This document shows, piece by piece, positions 30,105-39,436 of a DNA stretch of 64,000 bases; positions within the stretch are counted from its first letter, which is position 1, and every line of letters starts with the position of its first letter. This DNA is from Gracilaria domingensis. Lineage: Eukaryota > Rhodophyta > Florideophyceae > Gracilariales > Gracilariaceae. The translations under genes and the position numbers were made by a program. The notes under the pieces were generated by a model, which was not told the origin of the DNA, did not search any database, and saw only the letters and a program-made list of their open reading frames with translations. Location of the stretch: contig VCMS01000031.1 in the NCBI GenBank assembly GCA_022539475.1, positions 62,001-126,000 of the forward strand. The letters run 5' to 3'.

Positions 30105-30755
30105 TGTGCCAAGGAAGAAAGTATTGAGATGATCTTGACTGGCCTCGAGACGATAGCATTAACTTGATACTGCGAGTTAAGTCTGAATCTTAAAGAGTCT
30201 CTCTCTGAAGCTGAAGGACAAAGATAGTTCTACGTTCTCGCAGAAAGTGACACCTCAACACCTTAAATGGGGAGAGTAAGAAGCTCTATTTATCGAAATT
30301 GCGTTAAAGCGGTGTAGGTAAGTTTGCAACGACTGGCTGGCTTTCTTCCCTATCATGAAGTTTATGCTTTAATTCTCCCTGGCTTTGGTACGGTAAGTCA
30401 TACCTGTAATGTGGCTGATTGCAAGATGTTTGGTCCCCGCGGGAGTCCTTGTTGCGTTTTCCTTTCGCTCCAATCCATGGGTGGCTCGTACAAAATACGG
30501 ACGAAACATTAATCAGGTTTATAGTCATCTTTCATGACGAGGACATTGAGTGCGCACAACGGTATGAAACTCACTGTGAGTCCACAAGTACCCCTGTATC
30601 TTAGGCATCGAATACGAAATATGACAAGCTTTTGAGCGTGCGTAAATTTTAGGCTTTGTGCCGTTACGAAGGCATACAACCCCTTTCAGTAACATCTCTA
30701 CGGAGAGCGGTTGGGGCTACGATATGGTTACTATGAGCGCCTCCGAGGCTGAAAT
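30105..30755. other. Intergenic, nothing recognised
   Basis: No gene, repeat or RNA is supported between the GNAT start and the hairpin at the end of SUMT. Confidence 0.5.
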
Positions 30756-30759
30756 TCAA

Positions 30760-30811
30760 GGCCAAAGGCTACAGCGCCAGACGCACTTTTCTGGCGCTGT
30801 AGCCTTTGGCC
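30760..30811. other. Perfect 22-bp-arm hairpin at the 3' end of SUMT
   Basis: Arms 30760-30781 and 30790-30811 are perfectly complementary over 22 bp around an 8-nt loop. The minus-strand SUMT frame ends inside it, so in the mRNA it would lie at the stop codon and could act in 3'-end formation. It may also be a short foldback insertion that truncated the gene. Confidence 0.8.
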
Positions 30812-31901
30812 AGTATCCAGCGCTGCAGAACTGGCGCATCTGGAAAATATCTCGCACACCCATGCACGCGTGAAGGCAGCGGCGACGCCGTAAGGTTGGG
30901 AGCCACCAGCGCGCGCAGCCGCGCCACGTCCACGTGCTGCAGCAGCCGGCCGTGCACCAGCGCCACGCTCCACACCTTCGACAGCCGCACCACGTCGCCC
31001 ACAAACACCAGCGCCGGGCTGCGCATCGCGTGGCGCTGCGTCTCGCGCCACAGCTCGCTCAACGGCGCCGTCAGGATGCGCTACGCGCGCGTGGTGCCAC
31101 CGCCACACTGGGCGTGGTCGCGCACAGCCCGCCGCTCATCATCTGCTCCGCGATGCTCGGCAGCTGCGACAGCCCCATGTACACCACGTACGTGGTGTGC
31201 GCGTCCACGTTTGTGAGCTGCACCTCGCGCCCCTCGCGCGCGTGCCCCGTCACGAACTGTACAGAGTGCGCCACGCCGCGCTTCGTGAGCGGCATGCCCA
31301 GCTCCGTCGCGATGCCCGCCGCGGCGGTGATGCCCGCCGACACGGACACGCACACGCCGCGCTGCTCCAGATAGTCCAGCTCCTCGCCCCCGCGCCCGAA
31401 GATGAACGGATCGCCGCCCTTGAGACGCACCACCTTGTGCTTGCGCGCCGCGAAGAAGTTGAGCAGCAGATGGACGTCGTGTTGCTTGCGCGTGTGGAAG
31501 CCCGCCTGTTTGCCCACGTAGATGAGCTGTGCGTCGCGGTTGCACAGCTGCAGAATGTCGTGCGACACCAGACGATCGTACAGAATCACGTCTGCCGTCT
31601 GCATGTGGTGTAATGAGCGCAGCGTGAGCATTGACGGGTCGCCCGGTCCTGTGCCCACCAGGTGCATTTTTGCGGGCGCGCTGCCTTGGGAGTGCGCCTG
31701 CCGTGTGTGCTCTTGGTCGCGCAGCGTCGGCAGCAGCGCGTCAATGCACGTTGGGAAAGACGGCTGCGCGGAGGACGCGGCGTTGGCGTTGGATGGCAGT
31801 AGGGCGCGAACGGAGTGCGGCCGTCGGGGCGCACAAACGCGCGCTGTGCTGCGCGCGGCGCGCGACGACGACGGCAGCGATAGCGGCGTCACGAAGGCCA
31901 T
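30769..31901 (-). CDS. SUMT: Uroporphyrinogen-III C-methyltransferase (SUMT), one frame break
   Basis: Transfers methyl groups from SAM to C2 and C7 of uroporphyrinogen III, giving precorrin-2 for siroheme, the cofactor of plastid nitrite and sulfite reductases. The ATG at 31901 was chosen because it opens an MAFVTPLSLPSSSRAARSTA leader, like a plastid transit peptide with the N-terminal Phe typical of red algae. Family motifs follow in order: VGTGPGDPSMLTLRSL, ILYDRLVS, VRLKGGDPFIFGRGGEE, SAGITAAAGIATELGMPLT, VQFVTGHA and VVYMGLSQLP. Near 31070 one base shift separates this from the last conserved part (LTAPLSELW, RSPALVFVGDVVRL), which lies in the next frame. Either an assembly indel or recent damage. 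The tail beyond VVRL is unusually long. Confidence 0.75.
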
Positions 31902-33540
31902 GTTTGAGGAAGGAGACGACGGCAGACGACGGCGGCGGCGGCGGCGATAACGGCGCGGAAGCAAGCTTGCGCAACGGCGCGGCGCATGTATACGCGGCAG
32001 AGCCATTTCACAACAGCGCTGACGTGGAAGTTGGGAGTGGTGACCGTCAGCATGCCAGGCACGGTGCTGCCGCGCACCGCTTCCAGCGCCAGCAAAACCA
32101 TCTGCCTGCCGTCCCGTCACCGTGCCGAGCACGGCGAGCCCGTGTACCGCCTCCAGCGCAACTACCACCATCTGCCCGCCGTCCCATCACCGCGCCGAAC
32201 ACGGCGAGCCCGTGCACCGCCTCCAGTGCAACCAGCACCATCTGCCCGCCGTCCCGTCGTTGCGCCGAGCACGGCGCGCCCGTTCACCGCCTCCAGCGCA
32301 AGCAGCACAATCTGCCCGCGGTCCAGTGCTATCAGCAGCAGCGTGTTTATCAGCGCCACAGTCGTGCCCATCAGCGCCGAAAACGTTGGCGAAGCCGGCG
32401 CATTGTCGCATGCTAGCAACGCGACCATCTACAGTACACACCGGCCCAGCAGCTGCGCGCACATCTTCACCATGCTTTCCGGACAAGAAGGCTACGCGCA
32501 TGCCCCGCCACCGACGCTGCATCCGTCGCTGCTTCTGCAGCTGCTACAGAAGCCGAGCACGCCACGAGCCCTCGACAGCAGCCCGAAGGCCGTCTCCCAG
32601 TCGAACCGCGCAAACTCCACGCTGGGCGCGCCCGAACGGCAGCCGAGCAACGCGTTCGTGCCGCCTATAAGCGCATAGCGCGGGTTTAGCTACACGCCCA
32701 GAATTGCGACGCGGTCTGCTGCGCAGGGAAGCGTGCGGGGGCGCAGCGCGATTGGCTGCACGTCGCACTGCACGATGAACACCATCTCGTGCCCGCGCAA
32801 CGCGCGGATGTACTCGACGACTCGTACGTGCTCGATGCCCACGTTTGGACGGGCGCGACGTCTCCTGACTCAATTAAATCGCCCCTGCGCATCACGTCGC
32901 GCGCTCCTCCGCCGTGCCCGTCAATAACGTGCGGCACAGCCAGGCTCCACATCGCTGCGTGCTTGAACCTTCTCAGCGTCAGCTTTGACCCGAACAACGC
33001 GGATCACGCAAGCTCGAGGTGGGCGGGCAAGCTCGCGCCTATCAGAACCGTGCGCTGCGCCGGAACCGGTTCTGCAACAGGGTCTGCTTCTCTTCTGCAT
33101 TGTGGTTGTTGACATCGTCAACCCGCATGTTCGGGGAGGAGGAGACAAAGCTGAGGAGCAGCAGCAGCTGCAGGGCGAACTTTAGGATCGAAAAACGCAA
33201 CTTGAGAGAGAGCAGCTCGAGTTCCAAGCCGATGGAGAAGCTAGGCACGCGGATGACCTGCCCACGCGCCCCCACAAAGCGATCTGACTTTGTTCAGGGT
33301 GTGGGATAATACTGTCAGACCCATGACAAACAGCTGCACCTGACGCCACCGCACACGCGTGTAACGCAGCATCGCACGCGCTTTTGCCGAGCCCATCAAT
33401 GGAAGCTCGCCTCATCCGTCACTCGCGCTACGCAGTGCCCGCGCCGGAAGGTTGGATATTGCGATCACAAACGGTCTGATCCGGAGTGGCGCATCATTGC
33501 GAGCTCAAGCTCGACACTCTTCGCTTTAAACAAGAGACTG
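31902..33540. other. GC-rich intergenic with minisatellite and a coding remnant
   Basis: Contains the 70-bp tandem array at 32047-32325. On the minus strand at about 33150-32690, protein-like text appears in pieces of different frames (RRFKHAAMWSLAVPHVIDGH, then GIEHVRVVEYIRALRGHEMV ending near 32690), suggesting a broken gene of unknown family. Confidence 0.35.
32047..32325. repeat. 70-bp minisatellite
   Basis: Three full 70-bp units start at 32099, 32169 and 32239 (each CATCTGCC-GCCGTCCC...), with a diverged partial unit before and a partial after. Because 70 is not a multiple of three, it cannot encode a peptide repeat in one frame. Confidence 0.85.
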
Positions 33541-33545
33541 CTGCG

Positions 33546-34787
33546 ATGAATACGGAATGCTCAGACTCTTCAGAGTCCACTTTTTACGCCGAAAGAGATC
33601 GAAACATGGCCCAACTCTTCATGATCACCATGTATGCCTTCCTCATTGTCGTCCGCCACCTGGAAAAGAAAAAGAAAGCACGCACGGAGACACGCTTCCC
33701 TAAAAACAAAGAGAGGTTCGATGAGTTAACATCCGTGTACTCCGATCCAGACTTTCACGCCGCGTTTCGTATGAACCAGAAAACATTTAACCGCCTTTGT
33801 CACAAACTGCTGAAAAGCTCTTTCATCCGAGGGCGAGCTCCAACGAACACGCGAACTATTCCTGCGAGGACAAGAATCGCAATTGGTGTCCGAGTCATGG
33901 CCGGTGCAAGTGTTCACGACCTCATGCTCGCCTATAAGATGAGCAAGTCAAGCGTTTACAAATGCTTTAAAGCATTTATTTCAGGCGTCGTAGAAACAAT
34001 GGATCTCTCTGGAATCCCCGACACAGATGAAAAACTTGAAGAAGCAAATCTCAAATTTAAGATGTCGAGAAGGTTTCCGAATCCATTGACTGGCTGTATT
34101 GGTGCCCTTGACGGTATTTGCGTACGAATTAAGAAGCCTAGATCGTACGAAAACCCCAGTAGCTTCTTTTGTCCGAAGGGCTTTTTCTCTATTCCTGTCC
34201 AGGCTCTTGTAGACTCGTCATACAGGTTTATCGACTTTTCGGCGCTAGCAGTCGGTTCTACGAATGATGCGTTGGCTTTTGTTCTTTCGCCGCTTGCAAC
34301 GTTTTTGGACGCCGGGAAGCTATTGCCTGGGTACTTTGTGGTTGGTGATAATGCGTACACACTTTCCAACTGGCTTGTTCCTCCCTTTCCTGGGAAGAAT
34401 TTGGAAGCGTACGAGGACTCGACGAATTTCTTTTTATCGTCCATGCGCATTCATGTGGAACAAGCTTTTGGGATTTTGAAGCGAAGATGGCGAGTATTCT
34501 ACAATGGCGAGTTAAACTATGATATAAATGACTGCGTGCCTATCATCGCAGCAGGGATGCTACTGCATAATTTCTGTATCGACAACCAAGGAGTTAATGA
34601 ATATGAGTACAGCAGCGAGGAGGTGGACGCTCTAAAGCAGGAGTCTGCCGAATGGCATGCACTCGTTAAGCACAAGCTCAGCGAACATGGGGGAGATGCG
34701 TCTTCGTTGGATCGGGGTTCGATACGCGATTTATTAAGAGATGTTGTGAGGGAGAAGGGACTGCTTCGCCCCACTGTAGTGTGGTGA
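33546..34787 (+). CDS. PIF/Harbinger (HARBI1-like) transposase
   Basis: 413 residues from the first ATG (33546), intact. The N-terminal part has a helix-turn-helix (SVHDLMLAYKMSKSSVYKCF) as in HARBI1. The DDE nuclease (DDE_4 type) shows D189 in GALDGICVRI, D268 in VVGDNAYTL and E305 in RIHVEQAFGILKRRWRVF, so all catalytic residues are present. The C-terminus has the family's MLLHNFCID. It is convergent with the SAP-domain gene at 35328-36908; together they may form one transposon, since Harbinger elements carry a second DNA-binding protein. No terminal inverted repeats were found by eye. Alternatively it is a domesticated host gene. Confidence 0.9.
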   Translation: MNTECSDSSESTFYAERDRNMAQLFMITMYAFLIVVRHLEKKKKARTETRFPKNKERFDELTSVYSDPDFHAAFRMNQKTFNRLCHKLLKSSFIRGRAPTNTRTIPARTRIAIGVRVMAGASVHDLMLAYKMSKSSVYKCFKAFISGVVETMDLSGIPDTDEKLEEANLKFKMSRRFPNPLTGCIGALDGICVRIKKPRSYENPSSFFCPKGFFSIPVQALVDSSYRFIDFSALAVGSTNDALAFVLSPLATFLDAGKLLPGYFVVGDNAYTLSNWLVPPFPGKNLEAYEDSTNFFLSSMRIHVEQAFGILKRRWRVFYNGELNYDINDCVPIIAAGMLLHNFCIDNQGVNEYEYSSEEVDALKQESAEWHALVKHKLSEHGGDASSLDRGSIRDLLRDVVREKGLLRPTVVW

Positions 34788-34799
34788 TGAAGTTGGGTT

Positions 34800-35296
34800 T
34801 AGGATCTGCAGATACCCAGCGGTGAAATGAGCGCTCCGCCTTTGAAATGACCTCAGTAGAGTGTTCATCTGCGAGGAGTTCGGCGATACGCCGTTTCTCC
34901 GAAAGAGCTGGAGATACTACGTCCACCGCAACATATTTGACAACAATCCCATTCAGTAAACATAGCATCGAAAGCTGCCGTTTCCGTGTTTCCTCCTCGC
35001 TCCTCAGCTGTGTCTGCGAATACGAATCGCAAACGAGGCGCTCGCGCATTGGGCGAGAGAACAATCTCCGGTGTGATGGGTTGCAGAAATGATAGCGGTT
35101 CTTGTGAAGTTATGGTAGGACAATCGTCGCAATCTGATAATCGTTGCGGGTCGGTGATGAGCACGGCGTTGCGGCGTGACGCATCGGCATCAACGACAAA
35201 CACAGCGGGCGCATCCCGCGACGACTGCCCGAATCGAGACAGCACACTCTCGGCCACTGCGTAGTGCATGGACACAAACGGCAAAGGTGCATACAA
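34800..35296 (-). CDS. Possible hypothetical protein, two overlapping frames
   Basis: Protein-like sequence starts at 35296 (inner Met MHYAVAESVLSRFGQ) and runs through APAVFVVDADASRRNAVLI to about 35000. It then seems to pass to a neighbouring frame with NGIVVKYVAVDVVSPALSEK and ELLADEHSTEVISKAERSFH. The two frames overlap, so a frame break is likely, or only one is real. No family recognised. It begins 31 bp after the SAP-gene stop on the same strand. Confidence 0.25.
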
Positions 35297-35327
35297 TTAA
35301 TCTATCTGTAACAATACTCTAGTTCTA

Positions 35328-36908
35328 TCACTCATTACCTTCCCTTCTGTCCCCCTCGTTCTCTCCAAGCATTGCTTCGAAAAGCTTGTTTATGGAGTTA
35401 TACGCCTTTTTCAAGCGAGATATGTGCTCATCGTCCGCACCTCTCTTCTGGGCCTCTTGATACTTGATGTTGGCCTCTTCTAACATCCTCGTCACTTCCA
35501 TTAGAGAGGTCGTTTGCTGTATTTGAGCCTGTAAAGAACTACAGGCTGCCTGAGAGGTGGTCGATTCTTTCGCTTCCTTGCGATCCCTGTGCTTCTCCTT
35601 CTGTATATCCACGCTCTGCCTGAAGCTCCCCGCCACCAGGTCCATATGCGAACTTAAATTTGAAACCATATCATGAATAGCATTGTCACTGCTATCTCGT
35701 TGAGAGTTGGGACGCTTGGATCCTTGAGATACATCACCTCCGCGAGAATGCCTACGCGTTTTACCGAGAATCACATCAATGTTCCTTGTAACACCCACAG
35801 ATCCACCCGCGTCGTTTGCTAGCTTCTTCGTCATAAACTGGCCGACTTGGCGATCGTAGTCAACATAGTCCAGCCCATACACACAATACGTTATGTACAC
35901 GCGACGACCTAACGCAGACAGCTGGTTCTTTCGCTGGATTCGGTGGCAAAAGTCAATAAACGGCAACTTGCCATTGTTACCGGAAACTTCGTAATTTGCA
36001 ACGGTACTCGTCCAGTTACTGGTGTTTTCTCGCCAAACAGTCGACAATTTCTGGCCCGTGCGCTGTGTCAACGGCACCAAACCCGAACAGAGGTCCTGGA
36101 CAGGCTCTGGAAAAGATTCATTTGGGCAAAATGCGGGATTATTGAACCTCGATGCAATCCGGTCCCACAAGTGTGACTTCTTGATGCCTATATCTTGTTT
36201 GTCTCGCGGGAGTGTGATGCAGAGGTTGGAAATGTATCGCTTTGTCTGCTCGTCGTCTGTCATTAGGAGCAACAGACGAGCAAATTCATCGTCACAGAAC
36301 TCTGGGGTTTGTTTCTTGCCTCCTTCTTCGGTTTCCTTATTTGGTGGTTCTCTCATTGCGGACAACGAAACACCGCCGACGGGGGAAGATGTAGAATTCA
36401 GTAAATTGGGGGGGAGAATTCGCTCGAATGCCTTTCTCTCCTTGTCGTTGCCAAGCATAGCAAAGAGAACCACACTGGCAGGCATCCGTGCACACGTTGC
36501 GTGCTTTTTCAGTTCAATATGCTGTGAAACAGCCTCTTTCGCTAAGGACTCAAGCAAGAAGACTAGCATAATGGCCCATTTGACCTCGCTAAGGACTTGA
36601 AGAGCCAATCGTGCGCGCAACACGTCGCGCTTACCAGAGTTTGAGCGGCGAACGCGGTAGTCCTGTAGCAATTTTTTTAGTTGGGAAATACTTCTGGTAA
36701 GGATAAAGTCGTATGAAAAGTCGAGCTCTTCATTTACGGTGGTAAAGTGCATCTTTTGGTACTTGCTCGTGGATGGTGAAGCTGTTGAGAAATTGGACGG
36801 TAAATGCGGTCTTGTTTGTTGTTGTGGCGTCGTCTTTGGGTCTTCATCGGAAGTTAAAAGGGCTTCTTCGGCGAGTTCCGCTTCTTCAATTTCTTCGTCC
36901 GAATTCAT
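35328..36908 (-). CDS. SAP-domain protein, possible Harbinger partner
   Basis: 526 residues from the ATG at 36908, chosen over an upstream non-conserved extension because MNSDEEIEEAELAEEALLTS starts a typical acidic leader. Residues about 75-105 (SISQLKKLLQDYRVRRSNSG) form a SAP-type helix-extended-helix DNA-binding motif. A central region (LWDRIASRFNNPAFCPNESF, then KLPFIDFCHRIQRKNQL) resembles the helical DNA-binding region of transposon partner proteins, but is not clearly Myb/SANT. The C-terminus (from about residue 430) is a charged coiled coil ending in RREGNE. Its convergence with the transposase at 33546 suggests an accessory transposition protein. That assignment is inference; it could also be a host gene. 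Confidence 0.65.
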   Translation of the reverse strand: MNSDEEIEEAELAEEALLTSDEDPKTTPQQQTRPHLPSNFSTASPSTSKYQKMHFTTVNEELDFSYDFILTRSISQLKKLLQDYRVRRSNSGKRDVLRARLALQVLSEVKWAIMLVFLLESLAKEAVSQHIELKKHATCARMPASVVLFAMLGNDKERKAFERILPPNLLNSTSSPVGGVSLSAMREPPNKETEEGGKKQTPEFCDDEFARLLLLMTDDEQTKRYISNLCITLPRDKQDIGIKKSHLWDRIASRFNNPAFCPNESFPEPVQDLCSGLVPLTQRTGQKLSTVWRENTSNWTSTVANYEVSGNNGKLPFIDFCHRIQRKNQLSALGRRVYITYCVYGLDYVDYDRQVGQFMTKKLANDAGGSVGVTRNIDVILGKTRRHSRGGDVSQGSKRPNSQRDSSDNAIHDMVSNLSSHMDLVAGSFRQSVDIQKEKHRDRKEAKESTTSQAACSSLQAQIQQTTSLMEVTRMLEEANIKYQEAQKRGADDEHISRLKKAYNSINKLFEAMLGENEGDRREGNE

Positions 36909-37883
36909 GTGGGCGACGTAGAGTAATATCACCCCAACGGGGTGACGAACGGAGTGCGCGTGGTAGGGGATCGTCGGGATTTCGATAGGGGTGCGCAACT
37001 TTTGGAAGCACCCCTCTGGTAGGGTCGCTATAATCTGCTGGCTGCTCCTGCTTTGCAGTAACTGCGCAGCAAGGTTTGGGCTAAGTTGGTCTTGTTCGAT
37101 GCTGGTATGGGTGGGGGGTCAGACGAAGTGGAGGAATCTCAAGAGTGGCTCACAGATCTATTAAATACCCCAAACTGGCTCGCGGCTACCGTGAAGCAAT
37201 CTACGTGGTAGCAGCGAGCCAGTTCGACGTAATACTAACCGCAAGGTTATTTGTAACGTCCAAAAGTACGTTTTGTTTGCGCCGCAGCTTTGCCGTAGTT
37301 TTGGTACCCAACCCCTAAGGGGTTTACTCAGATGCGGCCACAAGCATTCCACTTGTGAAGTGTTGGGATGGAAATTGCGTTGTTTCCATCTTGATCGCGC
37401 CCATTTATTTGAACAGAGACCACAGCTGTGCTTGACGGCCGATACCTATCTCGACATCTCTGGTTCGTGCTGAACTTTGACGGATACCATCGTACGTTAT
37501 ACAAAGTACGAGGACATGAAGGACAAAGAACGTTCCGTTTTTGATCAAATTGCTAAGCTCTCATTGGAAAGACCTGTGACGCAAATGGGCCCTTCCGATA
37601 CGTGATCATGATGTCCACATCCGAGATCTCTGTCTTCTCTCCTGATGCCATGAGGATAACAAGTTATCACTCTGTCTTCCTCCTCTGTATATAATTCCTC
37701 TCTTGTACGAGATCATCGTGATCGAGATTATCCTCTTTCGAATCTTTGCTCAACCTTCATTCTTGTGTGCACCGAATGCTCCCAAGTGGACACACACACC
37801 TCACAGCAATATCACCGTGACTTGGAAGCTTGAAGATATATCTTACTGGAAGATATATCTTACTGGAGAGGTCTGCACTTAAT
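36909..37883. other. Intergenic, hairpin and possible micro-ORF
   Basis: An 8-bp-arm inverted repeat (AGGGGTGC/GCACCCCT) lies at 36987-37015, close to where a Harbinger terminus might be. A 34-codon frame from 37107 (MGGGSDEVEESQEWLTDLL...) looks protein-like but is isolated. A 52-bp hairpin spans 37173-37224. A 17-bp unit GAAGATATATCTTACTG is tandemly doubled at 37832-37865, just before the methyltransferase ATG. Confidence 0.45.
37173..37224. other. Hairpin, 18-bp arms
   Basis: Arms 37173-37190 and 37207-37224 pair at 17 of 18 positions (AACTGGCTCGC... with ...GCGAGCCAGTT) around a 16-nt loop. Confidence 0.75.
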
Positions 37884-38750
37884 ATGACCCCTGCCAGCGA
37901 GGTGCAAACGCAACAGCCGCACAGTGAAAGTGAGCAGCAAACTCTCGCCACTCTAGCTCACGCATCTCGTGTCAGCGCAGCCATTCGCGCGGCGGAACAA
38001 CGCCATCCGCATCCACTCTTCCTCGACCCACACGCTGCAACTCTCGCCGGGCCCCTCGCGCTCGCAGAGACGTCACCGCAACGCATACACCAACACATCC
38101 TCGTCCGCGTTCGCTACATTGACGACCGCCTCCGCGCCTTGCTTTCATCCAAACCAGACGTGCAGTTTGTCCAGATCGGGTGCGGGCTTGAGACACGCGC
38201 GCTGCGACTGTCGGTATACCTACGCCACGCCTGCGTGTTCGAACTGGATACCAAACATGTGCATGAGCTGAAACGAGAGTTACTTGAACGAATCAAGGCA
38301 CATGGATCCATACAGCACATTTCAGCAAAACAGGTTGCTGTGCTGTTTTCAGCAGACAACCATGACTGGAAGCATGCGCTGCAACAAGCCGGATTCGACC
38401 GCGATCGCCCAACGGTGTGGCTCACGGACGGGTTTCTAAGTTTCATGGAGCGCAGTTTGGTAGAGTTGATTCTTTCTGGTATCGGAGAACTGAGCGCTCC
38501 TGGAAGTGTATTGCTCACCGACATCCTGAACCTGCAAAACATGCGCGAAGACGAAGTTAGCGACGATCATGAGACGCTGTACTTGAGCTACCTGCGATGC
38601 AGTATTGAGCAGCCCGTGCCATTCTTCAGTCGGTTCGGCTTCACGACCGAGAGGGTGGTGAGGATGGGGGGTGCGGATGCTTCGTTCGGGAGATGGAAAG
38701 GCAGACCGTCGCGCTCCCATTTCATCGTGGAATGCCGGAAGACTCTTTGA
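37884..38750 (+). CDS. LCM-family SAM-dependent methyltransferase
   Basis: 288 residues from the ATG at 37884. Class I methyltransferase fold of the leucine carboxyl methyltransferase / TIGR00027 family: SAM-binding glycine loop VQIGCGLETRALRL, acidic ribose-binding strand FELDTKHVHELKREL, and the family's post-fold motif TVWLTDGFLSFMERSLVELI in place of the usual WLTEGLLMYL. The end (SHFIVECRKTL) closes the sheet. Length matches TIGR00027 O-methyltransferases better than PP2A methyltransferase LCMT1 (over 300 residues). The substrate is not evident. No transit peptide is clear. Confidence 0.8.
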   Translation: MTPASEVQTQQPHSESEQQTLATLAHASRVSAAIRAAEQRHPHPLFLDPHAATLAGPLALAETSPQRIHQHILVRVRYIDDRLRALLSSKPDVQFVQIGCGLETRALRLSVYLRHACVFELDTKHVHELKRELLERIKAHGSIQHISAKQVAVLFSADNHDWKHALQQAGFDRDRPTVWLTDGFLSFMERSLVELILSGIGELSAPGSVLLTDILNLQNMREDEVSDDHETLYLSYLRCSIEQPVPFFSRFGFTTERVVRMGGADASFGRWKGRPSRSHFIVECRKTL

Positions 38751-38961
38751 CTTCTGTGCTCTCTCCGAGGAAGAGAGCACAACAGTCATGTTTGGCTTCT
38801 CTGTAATGAACGGTTTCTTGATCAAATGACAGTTGCATCGCTGGACTGCGTACCTCGCTGGGACAAGGCCCTGATTTGCATCGCGTGGCAGACGGTGGCG
38901 GAATAGCGTCCTTGTGCATGCGTGGCAAAATGCACACCTTCCCGCAGCGCGTCCAGCGACG

Positions 38962-38969
38962 TATAAGTA
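38962..38969 (+). promoter_or_regulatory. TATA box of the gene at 39086
   Basis: TATAAGTA, 116 bp before the ATG, in a pyrimidine-rich downstream leader. Confidence 0.5.
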
Positions 38970-39085
38970 GCCCGGCGCGTCTCCGAGTCACTTCCCTCGC
39001 CAAGCACATCGCCTCCTCACCACCGCTCAACCCAACCCTCCCACGCCCACCGCTAACCCCACGCCCCGCACCCATCGTCCAAAGC

Positions 39086-39436
39086 ATGAGTCTATTCGAC
39101 AAGAAAGCTGCCAAGAGCATTCTTCTCAAGCAGGTTGAGAAGCAAAAAGCAAAACTCAACAGCCAATCTGCCACGCACGCCTCTTCTGCCTACCCGTCGC
39201 ACCACGCGCCATACCCAACCTCGAACCATGCATCTCACCCCAAGCCGCCACCAGGGTATCCGTCATCGTCCTCGTCGCACTCGGCGCACGCGAAGAACAA
39301 CTGGCAGGGTAAGGTTTCGCAGAAGCTCAATGACCCAAAGGTGAAGGCAAAGGTTGAGAGCGCTGCTAAGAAGAAAGCCACCAAGTCGATCATCAAGGGC
39401 GTTGGTGGCCTTTTGTTTACGGCTTTTGAGGAGTAG
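39086..39436 (+). CDS. Small basic protein, hypothetical
   Basis: 116 residues from ATG 39086 (MSLFDKKAAKSILLKQVEKQ). Three parts: a basic helical N-terminus, a His/Pro/Ser-rich flexible middle (about residues 30-75), and a lysine-rich helix (KAKVESAAKKKATKSIIKGV) ending in GGLLFTAFEE. No known domain. The many lysines and two amphipathic helices suggest binding to membranes or nucleic acid, but this is only composition. A TATA box and clean leader support expression. Confidence 0.55.
   Translation: MSLFDKKAAKSILLKQVEKQKAKLNSQSATHASSAYPSHHAPYPTSNHASHPKPPPGYPSSSSSHSAHAKNNWQGKVSQKLNDPKVKAKVESAAKKKATKSIIKGVGGLLFTAFEE

Noticed and set aside
31060-31085. Micro-intron explaining the SUMT frame change
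   Set aside because: Any GT..AG choice here would be about 20 bp, against the 100-bp intron seen in the zinc-finger gene. A one-base indel is simpler.
32099-32308. Coding tandem repeat on the minus strand (VALEAV..AV.G..TGR.ADG)
   Set aside because: The 70-bp period is not divisible by three, so the peptide-like repetition only appears by switching frames.
36987-37015. Right terminal inverted repeat of the Harbinger element
   Set aside because: The 8-bp inverted pair is local (a small hairpin), and no matching sequence was found left of the transposase within about 400 bp.
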